This document shows, piece after piece, positions 60,738-64,000 of a DNA stretch of 64,000 nt (its first letter is position 1; each line of letters begins with the position of its first letter). Source of the stretch: Fluviicola sp. XM-24bin1. Lineage in GTDB: Bacteria; Bacteroidota; Bacteroidia; Flavobacteriales_D; Crocinitomicaceae. The stretch lies in NCBI GenBank assembly GCA_003149635.1, contig QCWI01000001.1, positions 2,037 through 66,036 of the forward strand, given 5' to 3'. The position numbers and the translations under genes are program-made. Below the pieces are notes generated by a model. The model was not told the origin of the DNA. It ran no database searches and saw nothing but the letters and a program-made list of their open reading frames with translations.

Positions 60738-61457
60738 ATGAAATGGATCATCTCCCTTTGGCTTATCGTACTTTCGACATCATTTAGCACAGCTCAAGAT
60801 GCATTGGAACCCGACGAACAATTTGAACCCGAAATAGAAACTTCACAAGATGGTGCTTGGCTAGGAATTCCAGTAATGAATGCCGATGGCATCGCGCTCA
60901 TGGATCAGGATGGCTTCTTCATTCTTATGGGCGCTGCAGGACTTTCCTATCTACTTTCTGAGTTCGTTTTCAAGGATACCAACCTGAATTATTACCAAAC
61001 CCGATTCGGAACCTACGGAGTATCGGATAGAACTACTATCACGTTTCAGACTTTCGGTATTGAGAAACGCGTTTCGCCATGGTTCGGTATTGGAATTGAG
61101 GGTAATTTCCAGCAGTGGAAATCCAGAAGTCCGTCGAATTATACAGGTGCCGGACTCGGAATAAACACGTATTACCGTTGGCATATTTTGGGCAAGCGCA
61201 AATTCAGTCCTTACCTTGAATACGGCGCGGGAATTTTCCATGGATTCAAACCATTACCGTACAACGGATCGAATTTTACGTTTCACCTCACGACTTCCAT
61301 CGGTGCGGAATACACGTTCAATAATCGAAACAAATTGCGCTTAAGCTACGGACATTTGCATCAATCCAATAATGGATTATTAGAAGTCAACCCCGGACTG
61401 GATGGTGCTGGCTTTCAAGTATCTTTCCTCTGGTTCTGGGATGAATCGAAATGGTGA
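60738..61457 (+). CDS. Probable outer-membrane beta-barrel protein
   Basis: A 239-residue exported protein (signal peptide about 1-20, ending STAQ). The mature part has alternating hydrophobic beta strands: RFGTYGVSDRTTITFQTFGI, YRWHILGKRKFSPYLEYGAG and the C-terminal FQVSFLWFW. These are consistent with an eight-strand outer-membrane barrel. No enzymatic motif is visible. An in-frame TTG two codons upstream (60732) would add two residues; ATG at 60738 is preferred. Function unknown. Confidence 0.75.
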   Translation: MKWIISLWLIVLSTSFSTAQDALEPDEQFEPEIETSQDGAWLGIPVMNADGIALMDQDGFFILMGAAGLSYLLSEFVFKDTNLNYYQTRFGTYGVSDRTTITFQTFGIEKRVSPWFGIGIEGNFQQWKSRSPSNYTGAGLGINTYYRWHILGKRKFSPYLEYGAGIFHGFKPLPYNGSNFTFHLTTSIGAEYTFNNRNKLRLSYGHLHQSNNGLLEVNPGLDGAGFQVSFLWFWDESKW

Positions 61458-61513
61458 TTTTCCCAATCCTCAAGAAGCTGACAATTCGCGCAATTCTTCT
61501 CTCCTAAATTGAT

Positions 61514-61521
61514 TACATTTG
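61514..61521 (+). promoter_or_regulatory. TACATTTG -7 box of acyl-CoA carboxylase gene
   Basis: An exact TAnnTTTG match 19 bases before the ATG at 61541. It supports that start over an in-frame TTG at 61523. Confidence 0.65.
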
Positions 61522-61540
61522 TTTGCTCAATCGCACGCAT

Positions 61541-63082
61541 ATGGACAAGAATCAAGACCTTCTGAATCGCAGAGAAGCCTCTAAAATTGGAGGAGGAGAA
61601 GCACGAATTGAAAAGCAACACTCGCAGGGCAAACTTACTGCCAGAGAGCGTATTGAATTACTTCTTGACGAAGGTTCTTTTCAGGAAATCGGTCAGTTTG
61701 TAGAACACCGCGCTACCTCTTTCGGACTGGAGAAAAACAAAATCCCGGGAGACGGAGTTGTTACAGGTTTTGGTCGCATTCACGGTCGTTTGATTTACGT
61801 GTACTCTCAAGATTTCACAGTTTTGGGTGGATCTTTGTCTGAAACGCATGCGGAGAAAATCTGCCGTGTGATGGACTTGGCGATGAAAAATGGAGCGCCC
61901 GTTATCGGATTGAACGATTCTGGAGGTGCCCGAATTCAAGAAGGAGTAGTTTCCTTGGCAGGATATGCTGATATCTTCTATCGCAATACGCGTGCATCAG
62001 GTGTGGTTCCACAAATCAGTGTGATTATGGGGCCATGTGCCGGTGGAGCGGTTTATTCACCTGCGTTGACAGACTTCATCGTGATGGTGGAAGATACATC
62101 GTACATGTTCGTAACGGGGCCAAACGTTGTAAAAACGGTAACGCACGAAGAAGTAAGTTCTGAAGATTTGGGAGGAGCGAAAGCGCATGCAGAGAAATCA
62201 GGAGTGAATCATTTCACGGCTGATAATGATGTAGAAGCGTTGAAGAAAGTTCGTGATCTCATCACGTTCATGCCGCAAAACGCGAACGAATTACCGCCGC
62301 AACCCACCATTTTCGATTACACAGAATCGAAGAAGTCAACGATTGATACCATTCTTCCGGAGAACAATCAAATGCCATACGACATTCGTAAGGTGGTAGA
62401 TTGTGTAATCGATGATAACAGTTTCCGTGAAGTTCATGAGGATTATGCAAAGAACATCGTCGTTGGATTTGCACGCATTGAAGGAAGAACTATTGGAGTT
62501 GTAGCCAACCAACCGATGGCATTGGCCGGAGTATTGGACATCGATTCTTCTCGAAAAGGGGCACGTTTCGTTCGATTCTGTGACGCCTTCAATATTCCAT
62601 TATTGGTATTCGAAGACGTACCTGGATTCTTACCGGGAACAGATCAAGAGTGGAACGGGATTATTTCCAATGGAGCCAAATTGTTGTACGCATTTGCTGA
62701 AGCGACGGTTCCGAGAATTACGGTAATTACCCGTAAGGCATACGGTGGAGCATTCGACGTAATGAACTCCAAAAGTATCGGTGCCGATTTGAACTACGCT
62801 TGGCCAACAGCCGAAATTGCGGTAATGGGAGCCAAAGGAGCAGCAGAAATCATTTTCAAACGCGAAATTGCAGCAGCCGAAGATCCAGAAGCGAAATGGT
62901 TGGAGAAAGAAGCTGAATACGCAGAAATGTTCGCCAATCCATACAGAGCAGCAGAACGTGGAATCGTGGATGATGTCATTCTTCCAAGCGAAACACGCGA
63001 CAAAGTAATCGCTGGATTCAAGATGCTTGAAAACAAAGCAGAAGTCTTACCACAGAAGAAGCACGGGAATATTCCGTTGTAA
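61541..63082 (+). CDS. Acyl-CoA carboxylase beta subunit (propionyl/methylmalonyl-CoA type)
   Basis: A 513-residue carboxyltransferase subunit. It begins [20 protein letters not shown] and [17 protein letters not shown]. The two crotonase-like halves have acyl-CoA-binding glycines, [12 protein letters not shown] in the first and [15 protein letters not shown] in the second. The [20 protein letters not shown] region is typical of propionyl-CoA carboxylase. It carboxylates propionyl-CoA or runs in reverse with a biotin subunit that must be encoded elsewhere, since none is seen here. It is preceded by a clear -7 box. Confidence 0.92.
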   Translation: MDKNQDLLNRREASKIGGGEARIEKQHSQGKLTARERIELLLDEGSFQEIGQFVEHRATSFGLEKNKIPGDGVVTGFGRIHGRLIYVYSQDFTVLGGSLSETHAEKICRVMDLAMKNGAPVIGLNDSGGARIQEGVVSLAGYADIFYRNTRASGVVPQISVIMGPCAGGAVYSPALTDFIVMVEDTSYMFVTGPNVVKTVTHEEVSSEDLGGAKAHAEKSGVNHFTADNDVEALKKVRDLITFMPQNANELPPQPTIFDYTESKKSTIDTILPENNQMPYDIRKVVDCVIDDNSFREVHEDYAKNIVVGFARIEGRTIGVVANQPMALAGVLDIDSSRKGARFVRFCDAFNIPLLVFEDVPGFLPGTDQEWNGIISNGAKLLYAFAEATVPRITVITRKAYGGAFDVMNSKSIGADLNYAWPTAEIAVMGAKGAAEIIFKREIAAAEDPEAKWLEKEAEYAEMFANPYRAAERGIVDDVILPSETRDKVIAGFKMLENKAEVLPQKKHGNIPL

Positions 63083-63091
63083 GTCCTGTAT

Positions 63092-63154
63092 AAGGTAGAA
63101 AGTTGAAAGCAGAAGGAGGACTTAGACCTTTTACTTTCAGCCTTCAGCTTTCCA
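63092..63154. repeat. GAAAGTTGAAAGCAG/CTTTCAGCCTTCAG inverted repeat
   Basis: GGTAGAAAGTTGAAAGCAG is mirrored by CTTTCAGCCTTCAGCTTTCC. The same low-complexity family occurs at 13201-13228 and 34928-35022. It lies between converging genes and may act as terminator. Confidence 0.5.
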
Positions 63155-64000
63155 CTAATCTTTCTCAAAAATATACATCGTGTCCACCACATTCCCGCGG
63201 GTTTCTGGTCGGATGAAATCCATGGTGAGAATCGTAACGCGGTAACTTGGGATTTTATGAGCGATATGGAAATCTAAATCGCGCGTTTCCACAAATTCTT
63301 TCCCCACTTGATCCGTGTACACCCAATCCCCTTGATCTAGGTTTTTGAAGTTGTGCGGCACTTTCGGCACGAGATTGTTGTAATAGAAATCCAACGAGTG
63401 ACTGTGCGATGAAAAATAGTAGAACTGCCCTTCGCCTTTCCCATTTTCTTTCGCCAATCTTCCTGCAATTCCAGGCGCTTGATAACCATCAATCAGGTTC
63501 GGGTAAAAATGCGTCGACATCATCAAGTTGAAGCCTATCGCTGTGATGGCGGCACTAAAGAAGATTCTGGATGAAATCGAATTTCCCTTGATGAAAACCC
63601 ACCAAGAACCTGCGCAAAGCAAAACGAGCAAGATGGCGAGGAAATAATTCCCGCTTGGGAAAACATAGATCATTCCAATTGCACAAACGATCCAGAATAA
63701 AACGTTGAAGAAGGCCTGAACATAGAGCATCGTTCTCTTTTTCAGACTCAATAAATAGTTTGCCGCAATAATCGCTGCAAACGGGAAGGTCACGAAAATG
63801 TAGTGAGGCAATTTGTATTTCGACATGGATAACGCCAAAAATGTGAGTACAAATCCTCCTAAGGTCATGAACTCTTTTTGCGCGGATAATCCACCTTTAA
63901 TGTAGATGCGTACCACAGCAATTAGACCTAAGATGAAATACAGCACCCACGGTTGTAAATCCCACAAAATGGAATGGAAGAAGAAGAAGAATCCAGCTCC
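63155..64000 (-). CDS. Membrane glycosyltransferase, C-terminal part (truncated by window edge)
   Basis: The C-terminal 281 or so residues of a multi-pass membrane protein with at least five helices, followed by a soluble domain (GQFYYFSSHSHSLDFYYNNL and further). Its helices include LTFLALSMSKYKLPHYIF, the SKYKLPHY pattern of GT39/ArnT-like mannosyl- or arabinosyltransferases. The frame is open to base 64000 (the residues before WDLQPW are Phe-rich), so the N-terminus with the catalytic Asp residues lies outside the window. An internal TTG at 63967 is not a real start. It probably transfers a sugar from a polyprenyl carrier to lipid A or protein. Confidence 0.8.
   Translation of the reverse strand, partial: GAGFFFFFHSILWDLQPWVLYFILGLIAVVRIYIKGGLSAQKEFMTLGGFVLTFLALSMSKYKLPHYIFVTFPFAAIIAANYLLSLKKRTMLYVQAFFNVLFWIVCAIGMIYVFPSGNYFLAILLVLLCAGSWWVFIKGNSISSRIFFSAAITAIGFNLMMSTHFYPNLIDGYQAPGIAGRLAKENGKGEGQFYYFSSHSHSLDFYYNNLVPKVPHNFKNLDQGDWVYTDQVGKEFVETRDLDFHIAHKIPSYRVTILTMDFIRPETRGNVVDTMYIFEKD

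Overview
The window reads as chromosome of a Bacteroidota bacterium, most likely a marine or freshwater member of the Flavobacteriales (Crocinitomicaceae/Cryomorphaceae-like). The evidence is many secreted proteins with type IX secretion (T9SS) C-terminal domains, a porZ-recO gene pair, TAnnTTTG-type -7 promoter boxes, LytTR two-component genes, weak ribosome binding sites with frequent TTG starts, and moderate GC. No phage, plasmid, CRISPR or intact insertion sequence was found. The finer taxonomic placement is inference.

Layout. 1-5.6 kb: a delta-60-repeat surface protein flanked by two 95% identical 143-bp repeats, then a propeller-sensor histidine kinase and its LytTR regulator. 5.6-6.3 kb: a spacer with a tRNA-Arg(UCG) carrying an unusual 19/56 tertiary pair, plus a degraded second tRNA end. 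6.4-13.1 kb: the most interesting locus, eight same-strand genes with a copper theme (HYC_CC_PP protein, heavy-metal-associated domain protein, T9SS protein, two half-size multicopper oxidases, two MbnP-like proteins, an MbnH/MauG-like di-heme peroxidase). 13.3-16.3 kb: porZ and recO. 16.3-24.7 kb: an orphan solute-binding lipoprotein, trpS, an acyltransferase, gatC, a hybrid histidine kinase and a patatin. 24.7-27.2 kb: a Met-rich coiled-coil protein and four tandem paralogous small exported proteins, one broken. 27.2-37.9 kb: M42 peptidase, SCO1, a six-gene minus-strand run ending in a broken hydrolase, a relic of a T9SS adhesin-like protein, xseA/xseB, pgk, a PH-like membrane protein and a thioredoxin. 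38-45.5 kb: a TonB-plug/VWA fusion protein, a DUF4153-membrane-wHTH cluster, a T9SS protein, an M48 protease and LemA. 45.6-51.2 kb: an ECF sigma/anti-sigma pair, an AlgI/AlgX-like acyl-transfer pair and a T9SS esterase. 51.3-58.4 kb: a SpoIIM-DUF4129-DUF4350-MoxR-DUF58 operon. 58.6-64 kb: an L,D-transpeptidase, two paralogous lipoproteins, an outer-membrane-like protein, an acyl-CoA carboxylase beta subunit and an edge-truncated membrane glycosyltransferase.

How genes work together. In the copper locus four junctions are ATGA overlaps or very short gaps, so the genes are probably co-translated. Each half-oxidase carries two of the four HxH motifs of a trinuclear copper cluster, and only the second carries the type-1 copper ligands, which suggests that they work as one split enzyme. 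The MbnP/MbnH pair is known from other bacteria to make a kynurenine-dependent Cu(I) site. I infer a T9SS-displayed copper oxidation/binding system.

The intergenic DNA is rich in dispersed inverted repeats of at least six kinds. Three genes between 25.8 and 33.2 kb carry in-frame nonsense codons, so this part of the chromosome is locally decaying.
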